This document shows positions 48,532-58,849 of a DNA stretch of 64,000 nucleotides, one piece after another (within the stretch, counting starts at the first letter, position 1; every line of letters starts with the position of its first letter). The position numbers and the translations under genes are program-made. This DNA is from Zea mays. Its lineage: Eukaryota; Streptophyta; Magnoliopsida; Poales; Poaceae. The stretch covers positions 229,977,034 through 230,041,033 of the forward strand of contig NC_050097.1 in the NCBI RefSeq assembly GCF_902167145.1. Reading direction: 5' to 3'. The notes below the pieces were generated by a model. It was not told where the DNA came from, ran no database searches, and was given only the letters and a program-made list of their open reading frames with translations.

Positions 48532-49109
48532 TGTTGGCGCCGATTCGGGCACCAATCACTGCGTTGAGAACTTACGGCGGTGCTCTCTGCATAGGCGTGG
48601 ACGGTCCGTGGCCAGGGGCCGGATGGTCCGCGACCTGGTGAGGGCTTAGGTTCCCTGTCTGACGGGCTGGACCGTCTGAGCCTGGAGGTCGGATGGTCCG
48701 TGCTTGCGCAGGGGCAGCGGAGTTCGCCGGTGGCACCTGAATCTCGCTCCCAGGAGGGACCCCATCGGGGAGGAGAGATCATAGGCTTCGTCTAGGATCA
48801 GGAGGCCACCCTAGACACCTTTAATCGATGTAGACCCGAAGAGAATCGAGGAATTTGGGGTAGGGAAAGGCTAATCTAGAGCTAAACTAGAACTACTCCT
48901 AATGCATAAGTAAAACGAGAAATAGACTTGATTTGATCGATTGTTGGGGGTTCAATCGGCCGTAGCCCTTCATCTATATAAAGGGGGAGGTCTGGATCTG
49001 CTACAAACTATTTTCCAAGCTAATCTCACGGTTTTAGGTAACAAATCCTGCGAGAAACTAGGAACCCTAACTGACTCTACGCACGCGCGGTCGTTTCTGG
49101 TGCCCAACA
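48532..49109 (-). mobile_element. 5' LTR of Zeon-like element C (578 bp)
   Basis: Edges are TGTTGGCGCCG and GGTGCCCAACA. A TATATAAAG is at about 48975. GGCGACTCTGCT immediately inside (48510-48522, minus) is the likely primer-binding region. Confidence 0.9.
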
Positions 49110-49286
49110 CTGCCCAAGTAGACATTATAGCCTGAAACTACAGGTGGCAAAAAATCGGTACCTTTAGTGGCGTTTGTAGTGCTAAGAGTAGTCTAATATT
49201 GTGCTTAACTGTTAGGCATCTATGATTTTATTAGTATATCTATTCATTGCAAAGGTTGTTGAGTGAGTTCATATATTAAATTGCAG

Positions 49287-49872
49287 CGGTCTCATAATGG
49301 TTTGCTGCTGCTGCATTTGGATTAGTTACCGTTTTCACTCCGCTACTTCAAAATGTACCTGCTCTACAGGAGAACTTGCTGTACGAGGTTTCTCCTTCAT
49401 TTATTCATCAGCCCATTTTGTTTTAGATTGTTTGTTTCCTTTTCATGTTTCTTTATCTTGATGTCATCTTTGAGTTGTTGTATATGCTTATTCTTTTCTG
49501 TTAGAACCTTGCTCAAGGTTGAACCTTGATACCAGATGACATATGCCTTCAAGTGCTTGCTAGAATCTTGGTTCAGTAGTAAAAAGACGCTAAATCTTGT
49601 GTTCCACGTTGTACTGAAGACTTAATAATAGATGTGATTTTCATGTTTCTGTTTCAATCTTTTTTTTATTCTGATTCGTGTGAATTTTTGTATTCTTTTT
49701 ATTGCCATGCCTTTACTTCCATATTCATCAACAATTACAAGATTGCTCTTGAAGAAAAAAATATATATACTCCTTCATGTATCTTGTATGTAAGAAGCCA
49801 CAATTGTCTACTCCATCTACTTCTAAGCCTTACTCTTACAGATCAACTTTTGACAACCTTGAGTTATTGAAA
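49287..49872 (+). pseudogene. EGY2-like fragment, exons downstream of the Zeon insertion
   Basis: Exon 49287-about 49380 encodes WFAAAAFGLVTVFTPLLQNVPALQ after acceptor TTGCAG, with a TAA three codons in. Exon 49842-49872 encodes STFDNLELLKDGL after acceptor TTACAG. These are the next exons of EGY2 in order, just before the first conserved membrane/protease block. The EGY2 match stops abruptly near 49872 and DeSI-like sequence follows at once. Confidence 0.85.
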
Positions 49873-50075
49873 GACGGACTATCCAGTATGCATGGGGTTG
49901 AGTATGCATTTGGAGCACATAACTATTCGATTAGTGGAGTTTTTGAGGTGGAACCTCGGCAGCGTCCTGGTTTCAAATTTAGGAAATCAGTATGCATGGA
50001 AACTACCTGCCTGGATCCTCAAGTTAGAGAGTTCATGTAGATTCACTCAGTAAATTACAATTGTGATACCATTTG
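49873..50075 (+). pseudogene. DeSI/PPPDE-type peptidase fragment fused to EGY2 sequence
   Basis: HGVEYAFGAHNYSISGVFEVEP followed closely by PGFKFRKSV and CLDPQVREFM matches the middle of plant PPPDE (DeSI, deSUMOylating isopeptidase-like) proteins, including the conserved FGAH segment with its histidine. A TAG at 50038 interrupts it, after which IHSVNYNCDT continues in frame. The catalytic Cys part is absent. The join to EGY2 occurs in mid-exon, not at a splice site, which points to a recombination or capture junction. Confidence 0.78.
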
Positions 50076-50111
50076 ATAGGCATATGATATTTGAACGTTT
50101 AAAATTTTATA

Positions 50112-50458
50112 GGAAGCAATCTATGACATCAGCAACCTTTTCAACTGATGGATCTGTCCTTGCGGTTGTAGCTAAGAGTACCATCACATTGTGGGGTCCT
50201 CATAATAACACACTTGGTGTCATTGTAGAAACACTATCGGCATCTGATCATTCTATGACATATTTTTTATGATTTACCTTTGCCTTAGAATAGTAGTTTG
50301 AAGTCATTTATTTTATCTACAACTAGTGACAAATCTTTCTTTCGTTGGGACACTAGTGTTTTTGATGCCTCTATGTCAAAGTTCAACCACAGATTGCTCT
50401 ATGGAATGTTTCAAAATTTTCCATACAGTGGTCTTACAACATTTATGCAGAAGGTACA
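50112..50458 (+). pseudogene. WDR75-like WD-repeat fragment, two exons
   Basis: Exon 50113-about 50250 (acceptor TTTATAG) encodes SMTSATFSTDGSVLAVVAKS then TITLWGPHNN, a WD repeat like that of the ribosome-biogenesis factor WDR75/UTP17. A second exon at 50382-50450 (acceptor CCACAG, donor GTACAA) encodes IALWNVSKFSIQWSYNIYAE. Both match the same gene in order. The rest of this protein of over 800 residues is absent. It is the fourth gene piece in the cluster. Confidence 0.75.
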
Positions 50459-51042
50459 AACTATGGTAGTAGCATAATGTATGCTATCTAGATTTAGAGA
50501 AGTCATAATACTTTATGGTCCTACCTCTTTTACAAAGCATTTTCATTTGTTGTATTGAGAAAACACAATCTGTAGTTCTGATGCTTGATTGTGGATCGTG
50601 TTATGTAATATATGATCTAAACATGATCGCTAGATTTACAAGGTCGTTGTCTTTTGCAACAGTAACTTCAAATTATTGTGTTACATATTACCTGTACTTA
50701 ATTGTTTACAGTTGTGCTTACAAATTTAGTTTAGCAATGCTTGTCGTGTTTGATAACAAACGACTGAACTGTGGGACAATTTAGTTTTGCCTCTTGATCC
50801 ATATATTTGCCTATGTATTAGTAGGAGGACAATTCATACTGATATGTCGTTCCTACAAACATATAACAAAGACTTATTAATATCGCTAAAAAAGATTAGA
50901 TTAATGTATGATATTTGATATATTTGTCTATCATTCAAAATTCTATATTGATTCTTTATAAATAATTTGTACGATATTATAATGTTTATTCGACATTAGT
51001 CCATTCTATTTGAGTCAGCGTATTTATAATAATATTACATAT
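50459..51042. other. AT-rich stretch with no recognised feature
   Basis: I see no exon, repeat or hairpin-plus-CTAG end here. It probably is the tail of the captured-fragment region, cut by the Grande-like element at 51043. Confidence 0.5.
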
Positions 51043-51715
51043 TGTTGTGGACTTGTTCTCAAATGCTATGAATTAAGAACAAGGCAACACAAAAAGAAAG
51101 TTAATGGTTAATGGCCTTCGTCCTTCGAAACATTATTTCCCTTAGGATATAACGATCTTCGGACAAAGGTCATGAAGGACATACCTTCATCATCACAGTT
51201 CATATTGATGAGAGAAGAAGCATACGAAACATGAGAAATAACATGAATAATTATATGACTTTATCTATATGTCCTTATTATATAATCATAAATGAATAAG
51301 AACAATATCGAATTACATTTGTACCTTCGGCTTGACAGAAGACAAGAGTATAAATGTGACGCACGAGCGAATACAAGTCAGCGTGAACTGTACGAGGGTA
51401 CTGTTCATCTACTTATAGGCACAGGACGCAGCCTGCATAAAATTACATTCATGCCCTTCATATTCACTATTGACTTAATAACAATCTATCAAGGACTAGA
51501 TAACCTTTTCCTCCTTAAGTCGGTTTCTCTTTCTCCTACTAAGCCGAAGCTTCCTTGCGCGCAGCTTCGGCGCTGGTTCAACCTTCGTTCCGATCCTGCT
51601 CTCCATATTGTGTACAACTTCATCCCGAGTCCGAAGGTTCCTATACATATATTATGCTTGGGAAACATTGTTAATCATGTTTTTGAGGACCTTCAGAAGA
51701 CGAAGGCCCCCAACA
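51043..51715 (-). mobile_element. Grande-like 3' LTR (673 bp)
   Basis: Plus-strand edges are TGTTGTGGACTTG (one change from TGTTGGGG) and GGCCCCCAACA. It shares CAAATGCTATGAATTAAGAA and following blocks with the solo LTR in the Copia element. GTAGCC immediately right is the polypurine end on the minus strand. Confidence 0.85.
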
Positions 51716-52013
51716 GTAGCCGCTCGCAGTATTAATTTGTTATAATAACAAATTTAGACTGTGACGTGAACGAAGGCCTTAAGCCGAAGGCCCGAAAAAA
51801 CACCTTCCCTTTGCTAGAATAGCAACAATCAATGACAGACGGGGCCCTCCAAGTTGCAGCGTGCTAGGCATATAAATATGAACTCACACCAGCATCATTT
51901 GATACACTGTTTCTGCCATTTGCATTATTTTTCTCAAACTTTTAGCTCTTGCTTACTAGCTCTTGCTAGATTTTCAAGCTTTTTGAGCTTCGGTTTAAAG
52001 TCACGTTTTCACC

Positions 52014-55000
52014 ATGTCTGAGGAAAAAATGTCCAAGGAAAAGAAGGTTGTTGCAGAGACGAAGCTAACTGAAGAGACGAAGTTGTTTGAGGAGAAGAAG
52101 GCTGTAGATCTTTATATTGCTGGATTTATTGAATCGATGGCAAAGACAAACACAGAGAAGATTACTAAAGAGATGCTAGAAGGTTTATCTGAAGATACTG
52201 GTGACAGCGATAGCTATGATGCAGAAAGTGAAGACGAAGATTCTGAAGATCGTCCGTGGCCACCGAGCCATACCATCTTCGGGAAATCAACTATCAAACA
52301 GAGTCACGTTGATGCTATGAGAGGAAGATACTTCCGCGACATGACTATTGTGAGGGTTGGAGGGGACAACACTGCTCCTGTTCCTGAAGCGAATGAGGTG
52401 GTTATCTACCGAAGCTTTTTGAAAGCAGGGCTTCAGTTTCTATTGAGCAGGTTCTTGGTTGAAGTGCTGAAGACATTTCAAAATTTTCTTCATCAACTTA
52501 CGCCTGAAGCTATAATCAGGATGGGTTTGTTTGTTTGGGCTGTGAGAAGCCAAGGGTTGGAACCCAGTGCAAAAAGTTTTTGCAGCATGCACGAGCTCCT
52601 GTACGAGACGAAGGCCATCGAGAAGGAGCAGTATCACAACAACTTTGGTTGTTACGGATTCGTTGCTCGATCCAATGCAAGCCATCCAGTTCCCACATTC
52701 TGAAAGAGATGGCCTGGAGCCTAGATGGAAGAGTGGTTTTATGTTAAGAATGATTTAATTGAAAGGGAAGATATTAAGGAAATCATTCAACGCCCTATCT
52801 GGTCTTGCTTCGGCCTTCGGAGGCCAAAGGTGGTAATCGATCAAAATGACGAAGCTTGCCAGAAGGCTTTTAGCAAGGTCTGCACCTTTATTGGCACAAG
52901 GGATATTGTTCAAGAGCACATAGCGTACAGAGTATGGCCACTTATGGAAAACTGGGATATGCCGAAGGAAACTACTGCTGAATCAACTAAAGGTGGGTTG
53001 ATTCGACTAAAATATACTTTTAGGTTCAGAGACCGGTTTGATGAGCCAAATGATGATTGGCTAAAAAGTATTGAGGCTATCAGCGATAAACTACTTGGGA
53101 CATATAGCAAGGCCGAAGATAATGCTTTGTCCGCAGCCTTTGGGGGCCGAGGGAAGAAAAGATTAAACAGGGTATTTGATGCCATAGGTTTTATATACCC
53201 TGATTATCACTACCCGCTGCAAAGTCAAGGGAAGAAAAGAAAAACTATTTCTTCGGCCCCCGCTGGTGTATTGAAGGGCAAGAAGATGAAGGTTTTGACC
53301 CACCCGCCGCGGTATATTGAACCGGCCGTGGTCCCTGACTTTGGCGTAGGGTCTTCTTCAGCAGTCAAAGCAACTCAAACTGCTCCGATTGCACATAGCA
53401 CCATAGAACCAACTGTAATGCCGAAGACGCATACAATTGAACCAGTCAAAGATAAGGTTGAAAAGGCTGAAGAGCCGAAAGTTGAAGAAATAATAAAAAT
53501 GCAAAAAAAATCTGAGCCCTCTGGCAGAGGCAAATCTGCCGAAGGCACAAAAAACTTCTGCCGCGACCCCGAAGAGGAGAAGGATGGCCAATGTGCTAGA
53601 TGTTGTACTAGAGACTACAAAGGCGTTGTGCCCTGCTCCTGCAAAGAAAATTGTTCAAGCTGAAGCCAAATCGCAGGCCAAAGCTGGAACTGGGCAAGCA
53701 GAAGCCGAAGCTACACAATCTCAAGCTGAAGTCGAAGCTGGGCCTTCAGTGCCTGTTGCAGCGAAAACTGCCGCGCTCGAGGAAATATCAGCAGGACATA
53801 TTGCACCTAAAACTCCCGCTCCCGAAGCTCCAATCGAAACTATTGACTACATCTTTCGACATGCTCCGGGGAAGAAATTGTCCGAAGATGAAATCGCGGA
53901 GGCCAGACATTATGCCCAAAGACTGAAATATCCAAAAGGAGCCCTAGTTTTTAATGGGATTAATGAAGATGATTTCTTATATTGTCTCCCGGACAACAAA
54001 GAAATATCCGTTTGCCGGGAGATAGGCAGAAGCATTGGATTCCCGAAGCTAGAAGACGACCTTTCACTTTTGTCGAAGGATGAACTTGCTGACAGCCTAG
54101 CGTACAACAGTATGAAGGTATAGAAATTGACTTTGAATCTGAGAATGAAGTATTTTATTTGTCATAGTCAATTCTCTCCTTTTCTAATGCAGGGTTTAAT
54201 TCTAGGTAACGCCTTTAGGGCGCAGAAAGATATTGAAGACGAAGGGTATACAATGTCTCTGAACAATCTTCGTTCGGAGGTGATTGAATTGATAAACGAA
54301 GGTCTTGAAGAAGACAAAATCTTGATTTCTCTGGTTAACAAAGTGAAAGAAGATGAAGCTAGTTTCAAAGCTCAAGCCGAAGCTCAAAAGATTGAAATTG
54401 AAGACCTTCGGAGGCAACTGGCCAAAGCTAAGGAAAAATGCGCACTCGCAGAAGCTAACCAAGAAATCAGCGAATATTGGAAAAATCATTTAGAGAAAAA
54501 TGTTGAAGAACTTCGCACATCCAAGGAAAGGTGCTTTAAAAAAATCCTTGGACTGTGTGAAGAAAATAAAAGCTAGTTTCGCCAAAGTGGGTGCCTATTA
54601 TGTCGAAGAAAACTTCATACGAGGCAACCCCGAAGGCGTTATTGAATGGATAAGTGGAGAGGCTGAGACCTTCGAAGAAATTTTAAGTGATCGCGGGGAT
54701 GTTTGCGCATTTTCCGGTGTGCGGGGGATTTTAGCCATCTTAGAGAAGGCGGGATGCGACCATGTTAAGACCATGGGTCCATGGCCCAGGCCGAAGCTGC
54801 CTTCTCCATAAATGATACGAAGGATCCTTCAACTGAAGCAACCTTGATGGGCGAGAAATTCTATAATGATATTTGGGTGAATGGTGGCCGAGAGATTGCC
54901 CATGAAATTATAAAGAAGAGTGAAAAAGACACTCACGACGCCCGGCAGAAGTAAAGCGAGCTGAAGAAGCTGCAGAACGCGAAAGGCGTATAGGTATTAT

Positions 55001-55219
55001 ATCTTGATTACCTAGCTTCATTATTTTCTTTAAGGCTTCGAACTTATGTGTTTATCTATTTCAGCTGAACTATCCCTGCCACCGGAGCCGTATGATCCCC
55101 TTGCTGATCTAGAGATGAAGAAATCATTGGATATCATAAGCACGACTGAATCCATTGTTGACGAAGTTGTCAATAAATTACTGAACGAAATTGCTGAAAA
55201 AGTCCTTAAAGAGGAATAG
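52014..55219 (+). pseudogene. Antisense additional ORF of the Grande-like element, three exons
   Basis: This gene runs opposite to the retrotransposon. Exon 1 (52014-54117) starts at MSEEKMSKEKKV. Its core, with SFLKAGLQFLLSRFLVEVLK and WFYVKNDL, resembles the plant gypsy-type transposon domain (Transposase_28/plant mobile domain group). A basic, low-complexity stretch follows. Introns 54118-54192 and 54994-55064 have GT-AG ends. Exon 2 is coiled-coil-like and exon 3 ends at 55217-55219. Breaks are a TGA at 52701, a frameshift near 53570 and another near 54540. Such ORFs occur in Tat-lineage elements between pol and the 3' LTR, and their function is not established. A promoter region with TATAAATA lies at about 51870. 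Confidence 0.82.
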
Positions 55220-56321
55220 ATTTTATTGTAATATTCATTTTGAGAGGCCTGATGTGTAAAACAACTGAAGGAAGACTAGATCTCTTTGGTAACAAATCTA
55301 TGTAATGTCTGAGACATGTAATATTAAAACAAATATGTAAATTATTGTAATTTATTTCTTTGCGATGCATGAAACTTACACACATACCATTTTTGAGCCT
55401 TTGGCGAAAAAACACATTCCCTTCTTTTCATGCTTCGTAAAGAGAAAGATCCATGCTTCATAGAGAAAGATATCCTTGCTTTGTAAAGAGAGATCCCTTC
55501 TTGTACCAAGACTGATAAAATTGTATTTTCCGAAGCTTACTTCGTGTCTTAACACATTTTCATTTGGACGAAGCATTTTTCGAAGATTGGCTCCGTATTC
55601 GATTCTTGTGTCTGTTGATACGATATGATGCATGATGTATGATATGACATGATGACATGATGCAAAAATGATGGGAATGCCGAAGACACATAGCCACACG
55701 CCCATACACAAAACTCTGCATCCCCTTGGGAATGACTTTGGAGTCTCGACCGTTTATTTTTTGGCTTTACCGTTTATTTTTCGGTATAAGTTCTACATCC
55801 CCTTAGAAACGTCTTTTGAACTTCTTCGCCTTCTATTTCGGCGGTATAAGTTCTGCATCCCCTTAGGAACGACTTTTGAACTTCTTCGCCTTATATTTCG
55901 GTGGTATTTGGCTCTGCATTCCCTTTGGAACGACTTTTAAGCAGAAAACTTACGCTGCGCTCCCTTAGGAACGACTTTTTGTAGCTTCAGCAATTTTAGC
56001 TCTGCATTCCCTTAGGAACGTCTTTTGAGCACAAAACTTACGCTGCGCTCCCTTAGGAACGACTTTTTGTAGCTTTGTAACTTTTGAACTTCGTAAATCT
56101 GTGAAGAAGATTTATTTCATTCTGATAGAAGCAAAATCATTACAAGAAATTAAAAACTAAATTTACATTGCTTGTTCTTTATTAAAAAGAAAAATGGCAT
56201 AGAACATAAAAGGATTTCATAGGCAGGATATCACTCAGTATATGTGCTTTGATTCTAGCACAGTACTATTGACTGTACGAACTTCGGATTCCTCTTTGAA
56301 TTCACGTTGCTGTTGGGAGTG
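55220..56321. repeat. Spacer with degenerate tandem repeats (CCCTTAGGAACGACTTTT units)
   Basis: From about 55710 to 56080, units containing CTGCATTCCCTTAGGAACG recur at 57-90 bp spacing (about 55712, 55793, 55852, 55913, 55952, 56001 and 56040). The last two pairs form an approximately 88-bp higher-order repeat with AAAACTTACGCTGCGCTCCC. The remainder is noncoding. Pol should be here in an intact element. Confidence 0.7.
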
Positions 56322-57310
56322 CTAGCTCCCTTCTGGCTGCTGGCTTCGGGAATAAGTAGGTTGCAGTGGTGGTGGCGGTGGGAGCTGAGGCCAAGAAGCC
56401 TGTGAATGGCTTGTCGAAGCAACAGAAGCTACAGAATGATTGCCCACATATTCTAGTATGTAGGGAGAGTGGCACGAAGCAGTGTGCAAGACCTGCTTCG
56501 GCTGATTCTGCCGAGTTTCGGCTTCAGCGATCTCCTTTTGCTTCAGAACAGTGATTTGGCACATTCTTGTAGTATGAACCTTGTCCTCACCATAGAATAA
56601 GCAATAGATTTTCCTAGGTTGATCCCCATATCTTCCTCCGAAGCTCCTGCCACCTCTGCCCCTTGGAGCTGGTGGCCTGAAGGAGCTTTGCTGCTGTCCC
56701 GAAGACTGTGAGGTATGCTGTGGTCTCTGAAGCTAGCTTCCTTTGTCATCATTCTGACTGGAGCTGTGGATTGATCTGACATGCCTAGGGTGGATTCTTC
56801 CTCTGAAGCCCCTAGTCATCTCAGAGAATCTGTAAGCTTCTTCCCTTCTTTGGCGAAAGTCGTTGTCCGCCCGGATGTACTCATCCATTTTCTGAAGCAA
56901 CTTCTCCAGGGTCTAAGGGGGTTTCCTGGCGAAGTATTGGGCCATAGGCCCTCTCCGAAGACCCTTGATCATTGCCTCAATGACAATCTCATTGGGTACT
57001 GTGGGTGCTTGTGCTCTGAGTCGCAAAAACCTTCGGACATACGCCTGAAGGTATTCCTCATAGTCTTGTGTGCACTGGAACAAGGCCTGAGTTGTGACTG
57101 ACTTTGTTTGAAAGCCTTGAAAACTGGTGACCAGCATGTCCTTTAGCTTTTGCCATGACGTGATCATCCCTAGCCGAAGAGAAGAGTACCATGTCTGGGC
57201 CACGCTTCGGACTGTCATGACGAAAGATTTTGCCATGACTGCAGTGTTGCCTCCGTACGAAGATATAGTTGTGCCGTACACAGGGTATTTCAGTCTTTGT
57301 GTACTTCATT
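56322..57310 (-). pseudogene. gag: Grande-like gag, 5' truncated
   Basis: The Retrotrans_gag core on the minus strand (57281-56913) shows AQTWYSSLRLGMITSWQKLK and AYVRRFLRLRAQAP. It is followed after a stop near 56913 by a basic region, a knuckle-like CLFYGEDKVHTTRMC at about 56610-56570, and a proline-rich end (LPPPPPLQPTYSRSQQPEG) stopping at 56322. The N-terminus beyond 57310 is missing where the element is truncated. No protease or RT follows. Confidence 0.82.
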
Positions 57311-57755
57311 TACCATATGTTTGGTTGCCCGCGCGAGCTCAACCAAGCTCTCCACATGCATTGACTAGACCTTGGTCTGTGTTTGGTTGTCTCTATGGAA
57401 CATACCAGATCTTGGATATGCATGTGCAATCAAAGGCAAATTGTACAACATTTTCTGCATTCGTGGAGACACGGTCCGGGCGCGTATCCAACCAATCATG
57501 TTGCAAATGAGCCCGATGCTGGACACACATACAACAAATGACACGATTAATGTGTTTAGAATCTATTTAGTCTCTTAAACCAAATAAAGTAGGGACTCAA
57601 ATTTAGTCTGGAGACTAACCTTAGTCTTAGTACAAATAGAACCAAATGAGACTTAAAAACCAAGGACTAATGTTTAGTCCCTCTAACCAGGGCCTTAACC
57701 TAAGGCCTGGCCCGGCACGTAAAGAACCGGCAGCGGTTCGGGCTTTCGGGGCCAC
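57311..57755 (+). promoter_or_regulatory. Original upstream region of SDHAF2, now left of the Mu-type element
   Basis: The last part (57690-57764, GGCCTGGCCCGGCACG to CCAGCAGCC) lines up with the SDHAF2 leader right of the Mu element across the target duplication, so it was the gene's immediate upstream DNA. A MITE-like patch rich in TTTAGTC and GACTAA motifs lies at 57555-57700. Promoter function is inferred from position only. Confidence 0.55.
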
Positions 57756-57764
57756 CCAGCAGCC
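57756..57764. repeat. Mu target duplication CCAGCAGCC (left copy)
   Basis: The right counterpart is CCTAGCAGCC (63528-63537), the same 9 bases with one inserted T. A 9-bp duplication is diagnostic for Mutator-type transposition. Confidence 0.8.
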
Positions 57765-57862
57765 GAGACAATTGCCATTATGGAAGAAGAGAGAAGGGGA
57801 TTCGACGAAATGGAGGCGTTGGCGTTAGCTTCTCTGTTTTGGAGACGCAGCCGGCAGACTCT
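57765..57862 (+). repeat. Left Mu terminal inverted repeat
   Basis: About 95 bp pair with 63432-63527 inverted: GAGACAATTGCCATTA, GAAGAGAGAAGG, GATTCGAC, AAATGGAGGCGTTGG and TTCTCTGTTTTGGAGACGC are shared. In Mu elements the TIR contains transposase sites and a promoter for the adjoining gene. Confidence 0.88.
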
Positions 57863-58069
57863 TCCTAATATGGACAACAGACAGAGATTTGGGTTTGGTG
57901 TCAACATTAAATTCATTCTGTGCTCACGCAGTCAAAAAGCCTAGCGCCGGCCGTTTCTTATTGATGCGGGCTGCACCCCCAATCCAGAAACCCTAGCCGC
58001 CATTTTGTGTTCACGCGGCCTGCTTCCCCAATCCAGGAACCTAGCCGCCTTTTCTCTGCTCCTCTGCGG

Positions 58070-58803
58070 ATGGATCTTCCTCCGAGCCAAGTGGTTGCCG
58101 ATGCTGTAGAAGCGGCTCGTGCTGCTGCCATCGCGGCTTCGGAGGCGAGATGCGCGGCCGTTGTTGCTGAGAAGGAGGCCAAGGCTGTGGTTCAGTTCGC
58201 CGCCATTGCCGTCGACAAGGTTGAAGCAGTTAAGGCCTCATCAAATGTGGTATGTATTATCAAACTCATACACTCCTATTTTTTGTTGCTAGAAAGGGTA
58301 CAGGTAAACTGATAGGAAAATAATATCTTCGTACGCCGTGATTATCATCTGGTTGTTGCACAGGAAAATGTCGACTTCAAGTATCATGTGAAATAAAGAA
58401 TTCGTTGAGATACGCTATTCAAGAAATGAGGAGGCAATCTAAACTGTTGCATTCGGTTCATAAATTGTGTTCCACTATCCCAGAAGTAGAAGGTGGCAAG
58501 ATAGGAAAGGTTTGCGGGCATCTAGAACATGCGTGCAAGGAGCTAGAGAATACTTCAATTGTTTGTGAACAAGATTTGGAAACAAAGAATCCTAGTTGGG
58601 ATCTTTATGACAACCCTTCCATAGATGATGAACATCCTTTAGATGATGATGAACTTTGTGATGGCTACAGTACAGAAGATCTAGAGCTATGGGAAATGGT
58701 TTTTGAAGACCTCAAGTGGGAAGAGAATAAAGCTAATGTCTCATTTGATGAGCACTATCGTGTCATAAACTACAACGAAGAGATAAATGATCGTAACATG
58801 TAG
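58070..58803 (+). pseudogene. Left gene of the MuDR-like element, mudrB position
   Basis: The start ATG at 58070 gives MDLPPSQVVADAVEAARAAA, an alanine-rich helical exon of 60 codons with donor GTATGT at 58250. After a 114-bp intron (acceptor TTGCACAG), exon two (58364-58803) encodes MRYAIQEMRRQSKLLHSVHK, two acidic patches, and ends at TAG. The frames of the two exons do not join: one base is off. Combined length would be about 206 residues, near the 207-residue MURB protein as I recall it. Position and orientation also match mudrB. I do not recognise a domain, and homology to MURB is not shown here. A captured host fragment is the alternative. Confidence 0.6.
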
Positions 58804-58849
58804 TTGTGAGGTCGCCTTTGGTTTGGATGAAGGTATTTTGTATGTAATG

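Larger units (their letters stand above)
41225..49109 (-). mobile_element. Zeon-like nonautonomous Gypsy element C, lacking pol
   Basis: The 3' LTR is at left (41225-41838), with the polypurine tract AAAAGGCAGGGGGCATA beside it on the minus strand. The 5' LTR is at right (48532-49109). Without the nested 44123-47978 insertion the internal region is only about 2.8 kb and holds gag alone. Flanking bases are ATACC and CTGCC, an imperfect match, so the duplication is eroded or absent. The element interrupts an EGY2 exon. Lack of pol with good LTRs fits Zeon, which depends on Cinful-type partners. Confidence 0.82.
51043..57310 (-). mobile_element. Grande-like Gypsy element, pol deleted, 5' end truncated
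   Basis: On the minus strand the order is gag (57310-56322), spacer, antisense spliced ORF (plus strand, 52014-55219), polypurine GGCTAC and 3' LTR (51715-51043). Pol is entirely missing and the 5' LTR is lost. A long 3' region with an opposite-strand gene is the known layout of maize Grande and other Tat-lineage elements. The LTR also matches the solo LTR at 25966-26587. Confidence 0.8.

Noticed and set aside
37654..51042. Defined Helitron with ends
   Set aside because: Gene-fragment content fits, but I found no 5' TC terminus or 3' hairpin plus CTAG, so I do not call an element boundary.
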